Notes under the pieces: generated by a model
Told to the model about the DNA's origin: nothing
Databases searched by the model: none
Seen by the model: the letters and a program-made list of their open reading frames with translations, nothing else
DNA from: Ciceribacter ferrooxidans
Lineage (GTDB): Bacteria; Pseudomonadota; Alphaproteobacteria; Rhizobiales; Rhizobiaceae
Length of the DNA: 64,000 bases
Direction of reading: 5' to 3'
Assembly: GCF_004137355.1 (NCBI RefSeq)
Contig: NZ_SDVB01000216.1
Span: 1 to 64,000 of the forward strand
Part shown: piece by piece, positions 1 through 8,396 of the stretch
Numbering within the stretch: the first letter of the stretch is position 1
Layout: each line of letters starts with the position of its first letter
Made by a program: the position numbers and the translations under genes

Positions 1-168
1 TGTTCGCTCGCCCAGCCAGACAGCCGCGCCTTCTACGCCCGTAAACGCCGCGAGGGCAAACGCCATCATCAGGCCGTCATCGCTCTGGCCAGACGTCGCA
101 TCAACGTTCTGTGGGCCATGCTGCAAACTCGCTCCACCTTCCAGGCCAGCTTCAAAGTTGCCGCTTGA
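1..168 (+). mobile_element. IS110-family transposase, C-terminal fragment
   Basis: An open frame enters from the left edge and stops at 166-168, giving the last 55 residues of a transposase. The segment with FYARKRREGKRHHQAV followed by ALARRRINVLWAML is the typical end of the Transposase_20 domain of IS110/IS116/IS902 elements, DEDD-type recombinases guided by a bridge RNA. Only the C-terminus is in the window, so completeness cannot be judged. The stop lies 8 bp before the convergent stop codon of the next gene, so the right end of the element must be very short or must overlap that gene's 3' end. Short right ends are usual for IS110 elements. Confidence 0.85.
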
Positions 169-176
169 CGAACGCA

Positions 177-1346
177 TTAGGCTGCCACCTCGATGCCGGC
201 AAACCGGGCGGGATCGAACGGGGCGAGATCGATGGACGGCTCCTCGTCGCAGGCGAGCTCGACGATTGCCTTGGCTGCGACCGGACCAAGACAGATGCCG
301 TCGCCTTCAAAACCCGTGGTGACATAGGCATTGTCGAGACCCGGCAGGCGGCCGATGAGCGGCAGTCCGTCGACGACGGCGGTGCGCACCCCGGCAAAGC
401 TTCGCAGCAGCCGGACCTCGGCGAGGCCGGGAACCAGCGCAACCGCATCCGCAAGAATGCGTGACACGGCATCGAAATCGTTCGAGCGATGGTCGTCGGT
501 ATCCTCGCGTGTGCCGCCGATGAGAAACTGCCCGGTGGTCAGCGGATCGATCACCAGCCCGATCCCGCGAGCGGGCTTGCCGGCGGCGGCCTTCTGGCTG
601 CCCTTGCTTAGCAGATAGCGCCCGGACATGATCGCACCCGGCATGGCGGCGTTGAGGTGCGGTGCACGCTCCGTGACGAGGAGTTGCCCCTTGCGCGGCG
701 CGAGCGTGTCGCGAAGGCCGAGCAGATGCGCCGATCCGCTCCCGGCCGCGAGGATCACGGCCTCGGCCTTCAGAATGCCTTTGACGGTCTCTACACCCTC
801 GGCACGCCCGGCGGAGACAAGAAGCCGGCGCACGGGCTCGTCGCGGCGGACGTTTATGCCGCCGGCCGTCAGCAGGCGATGGACAATCCGGTAGCCGATC
901 GCGTGCCCCTCGTCGTGGACCTCGACCGCCATTTCGGCGCTGCGTGAGAGCACCGGAAAGCGCCGTGCGGTCTCGGCGCGCGAAAGCCTGTCGACGCACA
1001 CGCCGGAACTCGTGAGCGCATCGGCATGGGCGTGAAGCACCTCCGCTTCCTGTTCCGACGAGGCGACGATGAAGGTCGAACGGGCCTTGAAGAGATCGGC
1101 GAACAGGCCTTCGCCGGCCAGCTCGCGGTAGAGCCGGATGCCGCAGAGCGCCGCCTCCATCATCGGGCCCGGCCGCTTGCTGGCGACCGAGACGGCGCCG
1201 TCGGCGGCCCCGGTTGCCGCAGCCGCGGGAGCGCTCGCCTCGAGCACCTGAACGTCCACGCCGCGCCGGGCGAGGAAATAGGCTGCGGCCGCGCCGGATA
1301 TCCCCGATCCGATGATGATGGCTGATGTTGGCAGGCGGGACTTCAT
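177..1346 (-). CDS. FAD-dependent oxidoreductase, DadA/glycine-oxidase type
   Basis: 389 residues from the ATG at 1346, which gives the family N-terminus MKSRLPTSAIIIGSGISGAA; a longer frame to 1493 adds an unlikely leader. The dinucleotide-binding motif GSGISGAAAAYFLARRG followed by an acidic VLEAS is a Rossmann FAD site. The C-terminal block PLIGRLPGLDNAYVTTGFEG is typical of DAO-fold amine and D-amino-acid oxidoreductases. Members oxidise secondary amines or D-amino acids to imines or keto acids. The gene is divergent from a LysR regulator whose own neighbour encodes an amino-acid-type binding protein, which suggests catabolism of an amino acid or amine taken up from outside; that link is inference. 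The substrate cannot be read from sequence. Confidence 0.85.
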   Translation of the reverse strand: MKSRLPTSAIIIGSGISGAAAAYFLARRGVDVQVLEASAPAAAATGAADGAVSVASKRPGPMMEAALCGIRLYRELAGEGLFADLFKARSTFIVASSEQEAEVLHAHADALTSSGVCVDRLSRAETARRFPVLSRSAEMAVEVHDEGHAIGYRIVHRLLTAGGINVRRDEPVRRLLVSAGRAEGVETVKGILKAEAVILAAGSGSAHLLGLRDTLAPRKGQLLVTERAPHLNAAMPGAIMSGRYLLSKGSQKAAAGKPARGIGLVIDPLTTGQFLIGGTREDTDDHRSNDFDAVSRILADAVALVPGLAEVRLLRSFAGVRTAVVDGLPLIGRLPGLDNAYVTTGFEGDGICLGPVAAKAIVELACDEEPSIDLAPFDPARFAGIEVAA

Positions 1347-1504
1347 ATCATTTGACCGAGATTCTTGCGTTCGATACATCTGATATTGGCGAAGTGCGGC
1401 CTCGCCCGTCGATACAAGATGACGGCCTTCCCAGTTCACGAAATTTGTATCCGCTGGAAAGAGAAGACCCCATATGCCGAGACCGGGTATCAAGGGGACC
1501 AGCG
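1347..1504. promoter_or_regulatory. Divergent control region with repeated TCGATACA
   Basis: This spacer separates the FAD oxidoreductase (minus) from the LysR gene (plus) and should hold both promoters, the usual site for LysR autoregulation. The octamer TCGATACA occurs at 1371-1378 and again at 1409-1416 in the same orientation, 38 bp apart. No strong T-N11-A dyad was identified, so the octamers are only candidate regulator contacts. Confidence 0.35.
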
Positions 1505-2434
1505 ATGGCGAAGATCAGCCTTACTCTCATCCAGACCTTCTACCAGGTGGCACGGCACGGCTCCTTTTCGGGAGCCGCGCGCGATCTCAACCTGAGCTAC
1601 CAGTCGGCCGCGAACCATGTCCGGCGGCTGGAGCAGCTCCTCAAGGGCAAGCTCATCGACAGCGAGCAGGGGGCGAAGAGGATATCGCTGACGCCCCGAG
1701 GCCGTGCTCTCTATAATCTCCTGCATCCAGAGCTCGACATCATGCTCGAGCGGCTCACCAAGCTGATCGAGAACCAGCGCTCGTCCCTTCGTGTCGGCAT
1801 GCCGCAGGCCATCTTCTTCTACCTGTTCCCGAAGGTTCTGGCGCGTTTCCGCGAGAGCTTCCCGGAAATGGAATTCGCCGTTTACGAGCGTGACACGGTG
1901 CTCGCCGAGCTCGTCAAGAACGGCAGTCTCGACGTCTGCATCTCCGAGCGGTATTTCGGTGACCCCGTGGTGCCGCAACGACTTCTCGGCAGCTACCGGC
2001 TGAGCCTCGTCTATCCCCGTGCCTGGGGAGAACCGCCGGCGGCCTCGGACATTCCGGCCTGGACGGAGGGGCGGCCGTTCGTCACCTACGAGCCGGGCCA
2101 GACGCTCAGAAACCTGACGGTCGACTTTCTCGCGCGCGACGGCGCCGCCGTCCAGCCGGTCATCTCGACGTCCGGCAGCTCGAGCGTCAAGCGCTGTGTC
2201 GAGGAGGGGCTCGGCTTTTCGATCATCCCGTCCTGGTGCATCGGTCCCGAAGACCATACGATTGCTTCGGTCAAACTGGACACGCTGCCGGAGGTGCGGG
2301 TCTATTTCGGCACGGCCGGCTTTCTCCAGAAACATCCGATGGTCCTGAAGCTCTTCGAGGATTGCCAGCGCGAACTGGTCGGACCCGTGCTCGACCCGCC
2401 GCAGGGCGGCGACTTCCCCCGCGGTAGCCTTTGA
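1505..2434 (+). CDS. LysR-family transcriptional regulator
   Basis: 309 residues from ATG 1505, preceded by an AGGGGA ribosome site; longer upstream frames lack the family start. The N-terminal winged helix (about residues 1-60) reads SFSGAARDLNLSYQSAANHV, the canonical LysR HTH. The remainder is a periplasmic-binding-like effector domain, including SSSVKRCVEEGLGFSIIPSW, typical of ligand-sensing LTTRs. The gene is divergent from the FAD oxidoreductase and 160 bp ahead of a solute-binding protein, so it probably controls one or both. The effector is unknown. Confidence 0.93.
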   Translation: MAKISLTLIQTFYQVARHGSFSGAARDLNLSYQSAANHVRRLEQLLKGKLIDSEQGAKRISLTPRGRALYNLLHPELDIMLERLTKLIENQRSSLRVGMPQAIFFYLFPKVLARFRESFPEMEFAVYERDTVLAELVKNGSLDVCISERYFGDPVVPQRLLGSYRLSLVYPRAWGEPPAASDIPAWTEGRPFVTYEPGQTLRNLTVDFLARDGAAVQPVISTSGSSSVKRCVEEGLGFSIIPSWCIGPEDHTIASVKLDTLPEVRVYFGTAGFLQKHPMVLKLFEDCQRELVGPVLDPPQGGDFPRGSL

Positions 2435-2594
2435 GCAGCAACATACAAAAATGCCGATAAGTGTGTCCGGTTCTCTAGCATTGTGCCGCTTCCATTGGGC
2501 GATACGCTGTCCATGGCCGCAATTGCTTCGACGGAAACCGGCGAATGCAAGGCGGGTAGACAATCGTTCTCGGGGAACAAGGGAGAAACCCAAC

Positions 2595-3419
2595 ATGCAG
2601 ATTTTCGCCAAGCTTTGCAGCATAGCCGCGGTCGCGGCATCGCTGTTTGCGACATCGGCCTCGGCCGGCACGATCGACGACATTCGCTCACGCGGCGTCC
2701 TCAGGATTCCGGCCATCCTCAACGAAGTGCCCTACTTCAACAAGGATCCCCGCACGGGCGAGTGGCAGGGCTTCGTCATCGACATGGCGAACGACATCGC
2801 CAAGACCCTCGACGTAAAACTGGAAGTGGTGGAATCGAGCTGGTCGAACGCCATTCTGGACGTGCAGAGCGGCAAGGTCGACATGGCCTTTGCGGTGACC
2901 GCGACGCCGGTGCGCGCCATGTCCGTTTCCTTCTCCGATCCAACCTACTACAACAGCTTCGTGCTCGTCTCGGCCAAGGACGAACTGACGGGCAAGGCGT
3001 GGAACGAACTGAACGACCCGAAATATACCTTCGCCGTCGACCTCGGCTCGGCACAGGACCTGATGGCCACCCAGTATCTTCCGAAGGCGAACATTCTGCG
3101 CTTCAAGACGCGTGACGAGGCGATCGTAGCCGTGACGACGGGCAAGGCCGACGGTCTGGTGAACACGATGCTGAACGGGCTCGTCATCGCCAAGAAGGCA
3201 CCTGCGGTCGGCAGCGTCAAGGTTCCGACGCCGGTCCTTTCCACACCGTCGGTCATCGCCGTCAACTACGGGGCCGACGAAACCTTTAAGAGTTTTGTCT
3301 CGGCCTGGGCCGAATACAATCGCCGGATCGGCAACAACCAGACCTGGATTCTGAACAGCCTGAAGCCCTTCGGCGTCGAGCTGACCGACATGCCTCCCGG
3401 CTTCGGCTTCGGCGGCTGA
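2595..3419 (+). CDS. Extracellular solute-binding protein, family 3 (amino-acid type)
   Basis: 274 residues from ATG 2595 behind GGGAGAAA. Residues 1-24 form a Sec signal peptide ending TSASAG. The mature part starts TIDDIRSRGVLRIPAI and contains GEWQGFVIDMANDIAK and GKVDMAFAVTATPVRA, hallmarks of SBP_bac_3 proteins that deliver amino acids to ABC importers. No permease or ATPase gene adjoins it, so it must use a transporter encoded elsewhere or act in sensing. Its position behind the LysR gene and near an amine/amino-acid oxidoreductase suggests a shared substrate. It ends shortly before a strong hairpin that faces the convergent tadG gene. Confidence 0.9.
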   Translation: MQIFAKLCSIAAVAASLFATSASAGTIDDIRSRGVLRIPAILNEVPYFNKDPRTGEWQGFVIDMANDIAKTLDVKLEVVESSWSNAILDVQSGKVDMAFAVTATPVRAMSVSFSDPTYYNSFVLVSAKDELTGKAWNELNDPKYTFAVDLGSAQDLMATQYLPKANILRFKTRDEAIVAVTTGKADGLVNTMLNGLVIAKKAPAVGSVKVPTPVLSTPSVIAVNYGADETFKSFVSAWAEYNRRIGNNQTWILNSLKPFGVELTDMPPGFGFGG

Positions 3420-3466
3420 GAAGCCTGCGGCGCCTTATCCCTTCGCAGTCCCATGGACAGCATTCG

Positions 3467-3492
3467 CCGGCGAGCATGAAGGTGCTCGCCGG
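3467..3492. terminator. Bidirectional hairpin terminator between convergent genes
   Basis: A perfect 10-bp inverted repeat, CCGGCGAGCA at 3467-3476 and TGCTCGCCGG at 3483-3492, encloses the 6-nt loop TGAAGG. It lies between the stop codons of the binding protein (plus) and tadG (minus). The following T tract is short, so termination may be only partly intrinsic. Confidence 0.7.
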
Positions 3493-3530
3493 TTCGTGCC
3501 TGGCGCGGGTCACCGAACGCTGTTGTCTGT

Positions 3531-5255
3531 CTATTGCACCAGAACCGGTCGACGGCAGGACGCGTAGCTGACGGACACGTCGGCCTCGCCCACCTTCACG
3601 CCGAGTGTCAGCAACGTGTTGTAGAGTATGGTGTCGAGAGGAACCGTCAAGGCTGACAGGGTCTGCGCCAAGGCCGCCTGCAGCGACTGCGGTGTGGTGA
3701 GCGTTAATGCACCGACGCGGATATCGAGTTCGAGATTTTCAAGCAGCGAACGCTGCAGGCTCGTCAGCGTCTGTGCGGTCGAAACGGATTTCGTCACACT
3801 TCCGGCGATGTCGGACGGCGTGAATGTCAGCGATTTCTTGTAAAGATTGGTGACGTTGACGTAGCCTTTGGCAGCTATGTCGATGAGCGCAGTGTCGAGA
3901 AGTGTCGCCTTCGTGACGCGCGGTTTGACGCCGAAATTGGCGAATGCCGTCGGATCGACATTTCCGAGCGCCAGTTCGACCAGACCGGGAACCGCCTCGA
4001 TGCCGACATCGGCATTACCGTCGGAACGGCAGGAGATGTTGGCAAGCCTGGCCTCGGCGTGGGCGACCTCGAGGTAGAGAGGAACCCTGAGCTTGGTGCC
4101 TGCAAGGGCGAGAAGGCCATCGCCCGTTACCTCGAGCGAGAGGCGCGTCTGGGCCGTCCGCACGACCGTTCCGGGATCCCCCACCGCGAGGGGCGGTGTG
4201 CCGACCGGCGGTTCGCCGATCGTCAGCTTCAGAGTCGCGGTGGCAAGGCCAGGGACGCTCTGCTTGAGGTCGACCGCCAGCTGAGAATTGCCGTTTGCCG
4301 CGACTGCGGCGGCAGTCAGCAGATCGAAGGCGTTCACGCCGACGGCCAGGTTTTCCGCAGTGCCGACCGGCAGGCTGGCGACCGGGCCGAGGGCGAGCAC
4401 TTCGTTGAGGTTCACGGTCAGCGCCGTGTGGCCGACGGCCGCCGCCAGACGGTCCAGTACCGTATTCAATCTGCTGGACAGTCCGGGATTGCGGCCAATA
4501 GCGTCGATGAGTGCGCCGAGCTTGACGTTGGTGTCAAGAACGTCCTGGTAGGAGCCTGCGGTAAGATCCAGGTCCGTGGCGAGTGCATCGACGGTCTTCA
4601 ATGCGTCGATGCGTGCATCCACCAGGGCTTCGTAGTCCATAAGGTCGAGATCGACAGACGTGCCGAGGAGGCCTGTGAGCAGCGCGTTGAGGACCCCACC
4701 GTGAAGGCTTGCCAGGCGGCTCCCCACGGAGAAAGCCGCCATCTTGTCGGCTGCTGCAACTGCCCTCGCCGACAGGACAGGGGCCTTCGCAAAGGCGGAG
4801 GCGAAGTAGAGATCGGCTTTGCGTGTCACCTCGACCTTAACCGCGTCCGACCTGCTCTCCGTTACCTGAAACCGCTCTGCGACCGGGAGTGCAACGTCGG
4901 GGCTGTACCGGCCGACACTCACCTTCGCGACTTCTTCCGGCACGCTGTCCGGGGTGGTCACCACCGCCCCGCCATCGAGCAGAAGGTGATCTCCCTGGAG
5001 TACCGGGATCGAGATGTTGTTGGCGCGGAAGTAGGCGGCGACCGCCGCCTCCGGCGTTCCCAATTGCGCAGCCGCGGAAATCGCGGCGAGATCGGCGGCC
5101 TGCTGCAGGGCCCTCTGCTGCAATGTCAGGTTTCCGTAGTCGACGCCGAGCGCTAGGGCGCCGATGATGAGTGGCGCGACAAGTGCGGCGGATATGGCGA
5201 CGTTTCCCTCTCCGTTTCGAAGGAACGTGGCACGGGGTGTGACCTGCTTCCTCAA
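3531..5255 (-). CDS. tadG: TadG-like pilus assembly / surface protein
   Basis: 574 residues if translation starts at the TTG at 5255, which has GGAGG 8 nt upstream and lies one base after the tadE stop; an ATG at 5303 inside tadE is the alternative. The N-terminus, with FLRNGEGNVAISAALVAPLI then a hydrophobic helix and DYGNLTLQQRALQQAADLAA, is the TadE/TadG single-anchor domain (Flp pilus pseudopilin-like). The rest is a long extracellular region with no recognisable von Willebrand domain; it is rich in Leu, Thr, Val and Ala and has a few Cys near its C-terminal part. It is probably a minor pilin-like or envelope protein co-expressed with tadE. The other tad/cpa genes are not in the window. 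Confidence 0.8.
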   Translation of the reverse strand: MRKQVTPRATFLRNGEGNVAISAALVAPLIIGALALGVDYGNLTLQQRALQQAADLAAISAAAQLGTPEAAVAAYFRANNISIPVLQGDHLLLDGGAVVTTPDSVPEEVAKVSVGRYSPDVALPVAERFQVTESRSDAVKVEVTRKADLYFASAFAKAPVLSARAVAAADKMAAFSVGSRLASLHGGVLNALLTGLLGTSVDLDLMDYEALVDARIDALKTVDALATDLDLTAGSYQDVLDTNVKLGALIDAIGRNPGLSSRLNTVLDRLAAAVGHTALTVNLNEVLALGPVASLPVGTAENLAVGVNAFDLLTAAAVAANGNSQLAVDLKQSVPGLATATLKLTIGEPPVGTPPLAVGDPGTVVRTAQTRLSLEVTGDGLLALAGTKLRVPLYLEVAHAEARLANISCRSDGNADVGIEAVPGLVELALGNVDPTAFANFGVKPRVTKATLLDTALIDIAAKGYVNVTNLYKKSLTFTPSDIAGSVTKSVSTAQTLTSLQRSLLENLELDIRVGALTLTTPQSLQAALAQTLSALTVPLDTILYNTLLTLGVKVGEADVSVSYASCRRPVLVQ

Positions 5256-5256
5256 G

Positions 5257-5673
5257 TCAAAGACCTCCAAGGCGAATGGTGGCAAAGCGGGTGATACGCT
5301 CATCCGGCATGACGAACCCGTAGAGGTTCCAGATCGGCAGGTTGCCTGCGTCGTAGCTGATCGTGACGGTGAACTGGCTCGGATTGTCAGGATCGTCGTT
5401 CACGGTCACCGCCATCGCGCTCGTGTCGATGAAGGAGTAGCGGTCCGCCGACGAAGAGATGTAGTTGCTGGCGATCTGCGAGCGCTCGGTCGCGGTGATG
5501 CCGGCCACGGCTGCGCGGGCGGCGTCGGAAGTGAGCTGCTGCACCGCGTGCGCTGCGCTGAGATAGATGCCGTAGCCGATCATGGTGAGTACGACCATAA
5601 TGAATACAGGCGCGACGATCGCAAACTCGACGGCGGAGGCGCCTGCAGTGTCCCTTCTGATCGCGAAATTCAA
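5257..5673 (-). CDS. tadE: TadE-like minor pseudopilin
   Basis: 138 residues from a TTG at 5673, which has GGAGG five bases upstream; an in-frame GTG at 5685 would add four residues. Residues 8-40, with DTAGASAVEFAIVAPVFIMV, give the TadE signature: a Gly/Ala segment, the conserved Glu, then one membrane helix. TadE is a minor pseudopilin of the tight-adherence (Flp) secretion system, normally cleaved by the TadV/CpaA peptidase. The stop codon is followed after one base by the TTG of tadG, so the two are translationally coupled. This pair is separated from any tad ATPase, secretin or flp pilin gene. Confidence 0.82.
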   Translation of the reverse strand: MNFAIRRDTAGASAVEFAIVAPVFIMVVLTMIGYGIYLSAAHAVQQLTSDAARAAVAGITATERSQIASNYISSSADRYSFIDTSAMAVTVNDDPDNPSQFTVTISYDAGNLPIWNLYGFVMPDERITRFATIRLGGL

Positions 5674-5990
5674 TGCTACCTCCACTCATAAATACATACA
5701 TGTTTCTTATATGTATTGATTTTCTAATTCGTTAAATAAGCGCTTTGAATTTAACACATGTGTTCGTCGCCAGACGTCGCGCATCTTCGATGCAATCTGG
5801 ACGCTTTGCCGTGGCGGCTCGCTCTACTTCGATCAGCGATAGTTTGTCTCCCAATGGAAGGCTCATGATCTGAAGGGAGATAGATCCGCCTCACGCGCTG
5901 CCCAATTATTGGTCATCAAATCTTCTTGACACTTTTTTGGGCCGAGCTTAACAATTTCTACCAATTGGTAAAAAAATGGGGAACTCGCCA
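5674..5990. promoter_or_regulatory. A+T-rich divergent regulatory region with three dyads
   Basis: About 317 bp between tadE (minus) and the BMP operon (plus), clearly richer in A+T than the genes around it. It holds three inverted repeats. The first is AATACATA at 5691-5698 with TATGTATT at 5710-5717. The second is GTTAAAT at 5731-5737 with ATTTAAC at 5749-5755, around an inner AAGCGCTT palindrome. The third is the 12-bp palindrome TACCAATTGGTA at 5959-5970. A possible plus-strand promoter is TTGACA at 5926-5931 with TAACAA at 5949-5954 (17-bp spacer). No gene was found here. Confidence 0.5.
5959..5970. promoter_or_regulatory. 12-bp perfect palindrome before BMP operon
   Basis: TACCAATTGGTA is fully self-complementary. 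It sits just downstream of the candidate promoter and 20 bp before the chosen start codon of the BMP binding protein, a position where a repressor would block transcription. Its ACCAAT and ATTGGT half-sites resemble GntR-family operators, but no such regulator gene lies beside this operon. Confidence 0.4.
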
Positions 5991-6977
5991 ATGACCAACG
6001 ACTTCATGCTTACCCGGCGCACCATTCTGGCGTCCGGTCTGGCGCTCGGCGCCTCTTCCTTCCTGTCGCCGTTGCGCGCCGCTCAGCCGATCAAGGTCGC
6101 CGGCATCCATGGATCGCCGGTCGAGAACGCCTGGAATTCCGTCCTCCACAAGGCGTTGCAGGACGCCGCCGCGGAAGGCGCGATCGAATACGTTTTCTCC
6201 GAGGGTGTTTCCGGAACGGACTATCCGCGGGCGATGCGCGAATATGCCGAGCAGGGCGTGAAGCTCGTCATCGGCGAGACCTTCCCCGTGGAGAAGCAGG
6301 CGCGCGAGGTGGCGGCCGACTATCCGGAAACCGCCTTCGTGATGGGGTCGAGCGGCAAGGAAGCGGGAGACAATTTCGGCGTCTTCGGCACCTGGAATTT
6401 CGACGGCGCCTATCTGGCGGGCATGCTCGCCGGCAAGATGACGAAGTCGAATGTCGTCGGCTCGGTCGGCGCCATGCCGATCCCGGAAGTCAATATGCTG
6501 ATCAACGCCTTTGCGGCGGGTGTCAAGGCGGTTAATCCGGACGCGAAGCACCTTGTGACCTTCATCGGCACTTTCTTCGATCCGCCGAAGGCGCGCGAGG
6601 CAGGCCTTGCCCAGATCGACGCCGGCGCCGATATCCTCTTCGGCGAGCGTATCGGCACGGCGGACGCCGCCAAGGAGCGCGGGATCAAGTCCATCGGCTC
6701 GCTGATCGACTATACACCGCGTTATCCCGACACGGTCTTCGCGAACGCGCTGTGGAACTTCCGGCCGATCCTGAACGCGGCGCTCGCCGACGTCGCCGCC
6801 GGCAAGCCGACTGGCCGCGACTACACCGCCTACGGCCTGATGAAGGAAGGCGGAAGCGACATCGTCTACGTCAAGGGCATGGCGCCTGCCGACGCGGAAG
6901 CGGCGATGGAGGCCAAGCGCGCCGAGATCAAGGCCGGCTCCTTCGAAGTGCCGAAGATCATGGAAGCGCCGCAGTAA
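5991..6977 (+). CDS. BMP-family ABC transporter substrate-binding protein
   Basis: 328 residues from ATG 5991, which has GGGGAA at good spacing; an upstream ATG at 5976 lacks a ribosome site. The N-terminus carries a twin-arginine type signal, LTRRTILASGLALGASS, ending near PLRAAQ. The mature part matches the basic-membrane-protein (PnrA-like) fold: IKVAGIHGSPVENAWN near the start, then GSSGKEAGDNFGVFGTWNFD. Family members bind nucleosides or related purine and pyrimidine compounds. It heads an operon of an amidase, one ATPase, two permeases and two further hydrolases, so the ligand is probably a heterocycle broken down by those enzymes; the exact ligand is unknown. Confidence 0.9.
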   Translation: MTNDFMLTRRTILASGLALGASSFLSPLRAAQPIKVAGIHGSPVENAWNSVLHKALQDAAAEGAIEYVFSEGVSGTDYPRAMREYAEQGVKLVIGETFPVEKQAREVAADYPETAFVMGSSGKEAGDNFGVFGTWNFDGAYLAGMLAGKMTKSNVVGSVGAMPIPEVNMLINAFAAGVKAVNPDAKHLVTFIGTFFDPPKAREAGLAQIDAGADILFGERIGTADAAKERGIKSIGSLIDYTPRYPDTVFANALWNFRPILNAALADVAAGKPTGRDYTAYGLMKEGGSDIVYVKGMAPADAEAAMEAKRAEIKAGSFEVPKIMEAPQ

Positions 6978-6986
6978 GCCTTCTCC

Positions 6987-8396
6987 ATGCTGGCGGATGC
7001 AACGGCACTGGCCGGGGCGATCGCAAGCGGTCGCCTCACCAGCGTGGAGGCCATGCAGGCCTCCCTTTCGGCTTGCGAGGCCTTGGCGGATCTCGGGGCC
7101 GTCGCCTATACGGACGCCGCCAGAGGCCTGGACGCAGCTTCGCGCATTGATGCTGTCGCGTCCGATGCGCCGCCGCGCCGCAGGATGCCCTTTGCCGGTG
7201 TCCCGACGCTCGGCAAGGATCTCGGCGGGCCTTTCGCCGGGTTCCCGATGACAGCGGGGTCACGGCTGATGGCACGTCGGGGCGGCCTCGTCGATTCCGA
7301 CCTTGCCGAGCGTTTCCGCGCTGCAGGCCTTTGCCTCTTCGGCCTCACCACAAGTCCGGAGTTCGGTCTTTCGCTGGCGAGCGAGCCGGCGACGGGTCCG
7401 ATCGCACGCAATCCGCTTGCGCCGGGTTTGTCGGCCGGCGGCTCGTCCGGGGGTGCGGCTGCGGCGGTCGCTGCCGGCATCGTCGCGATCGCGCACGCGA
7501 CCGATGCGGGCGGGTCGATCCGTGTTCCTGCCGCCTGCTGTGGCCTTGTCGGACTGAAGCCCAGCCGTGGCCTGATGCCGGCAGGCCCGCATTTCGGCAA
7601 CCATCTCGCCGGCATCGCAAGCGAGCTTGCCGTCTGCCGGTCGGTCCGCGACACCGTCTCGATCCTCGCTGCTCTCGGTGGCGAAGCGCGGGGCCCCTTT
7701 CCGCCCATGGCGCGCAAAGACGCCGGGCAGGGGAGGCTCACGATCGGTGTCCTCACCGACACCGGGGCGGAGTTCCCGACCGCGCCGGAGCGCAGCGCGG
7801 TCGTCGAGGCGGCGGGCCGCTTCCTGGAGGCGGAAGGTCATGCGCTGGTTCCGGTCGACTTCGCGATGCTGGAAGTCATGGCGGCGACGAGCCGCCGCGC
7901 CTTCGCCGACATTGTCTGCATCAACCTTGCCGACACCATCGTCCGCTTCAATCTCGACGCTTCGAAGACGGAGCGCCTGACCCAGGCCGTCATCGAGCGC
8001 GGCCTGTCGCTTACCGCGCGCAACCTTTGGCAGAGCCTGAACGCCATGGTGATCGCGAGCCGAGACCTATGGCGCCTTTTCGACGGTATCGACTGTCTGA
8101 TTTCTCCCATCCTGTCATCGGCGCCCCTGCCGATCGGCTCCTTCCCAACCGATCATGCCGATACGGATCGCCATTTCGAACGGATGGCGGCGTTCGCACC
8201 ACTCGCCGCGCTCGCCAACGCCTCCGGCTTCCCGGCGGTCACGTTGCCCTTCGGCGAAGATGCCGACGGCCTGCCCCTGCCGGTGCAACTGATGGCGCCG
8301 ATGGGAGAGGAGGCGTTGCTGTTGCGACTCGCGGCACGGCTGGAGCAGGATGAGCGCTGGCGGCATCGCTTTTCCCTTGCAGGATTGAACGCATGA
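6987..8396 (+). CDS. Amidase-signature family hydrolase
   Basis: 469 residues, starting 9 bp after the binding-protein stop. The Ser-cisSer-Lys catalytic triad is visible: Lys77 in PTLGKDLGGP, the GGSSGG loop with Ser153/Ser154, and the nucleophile Ser177 in DAGGSIRVPAA. The family hydrolyses carboxamides or carbamoyl compounds to the acid and ammonia, usually in the cytoplasm; no signal peptide is seen. Its place between the binding protein and the ATPase gene, with overlap to the latter, argues that it acts on the imported compound or a downstream ring-opened product. Allophanate-hydrolase or AtzE-like roles are possible but not shown. Confidence 0.9.
   Translation: MLADATALAGAIASGRLTSVEAMQASLSACEALADLGAVAYTDAARGLDAASRIDAVASDAPPRRRMPFAGVPTLGKDLGGPFAGFPMTAGSRLMARRGGLVDSDLAERFRAAGLCLFGLTTSPEFGLSLASEPATGPIARNPLAPGLSAGGSSGGAAAAVAAGIVAIAHATDAGGSIRVPAACCGLVGLKPSRGLMPAGPHFGNHLAGIASELAVCRSVRDTVSILAALGGEARGPFPPMARKDAGQGRLTIGVLTDTGAEFPTAPERSAVVEAAGRFLEAEGHALVPVDFAMLEVMAATSRRAFADIVCINLADTIVRFNLDASKTERLTQAVIERGLSLTARNLWQSLNAMVIASRDLWRLFDGIDCLISPILSSAPLPIGSFPTDHADTDRHFERMAAFAPLAALANASGFPAVTLPFGEDADGLPLPVQLMAPMGEEALLLRLAARLEQDERWRHRFSLAGLNA

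Noticed and set aside
3531-5303. ATG start of tadG at 5303
   Set aside because: It lies inside tadE without a ribosome site, while the TTG at 5255 has GGAGG at ideal spacing one base after the tadE stop.
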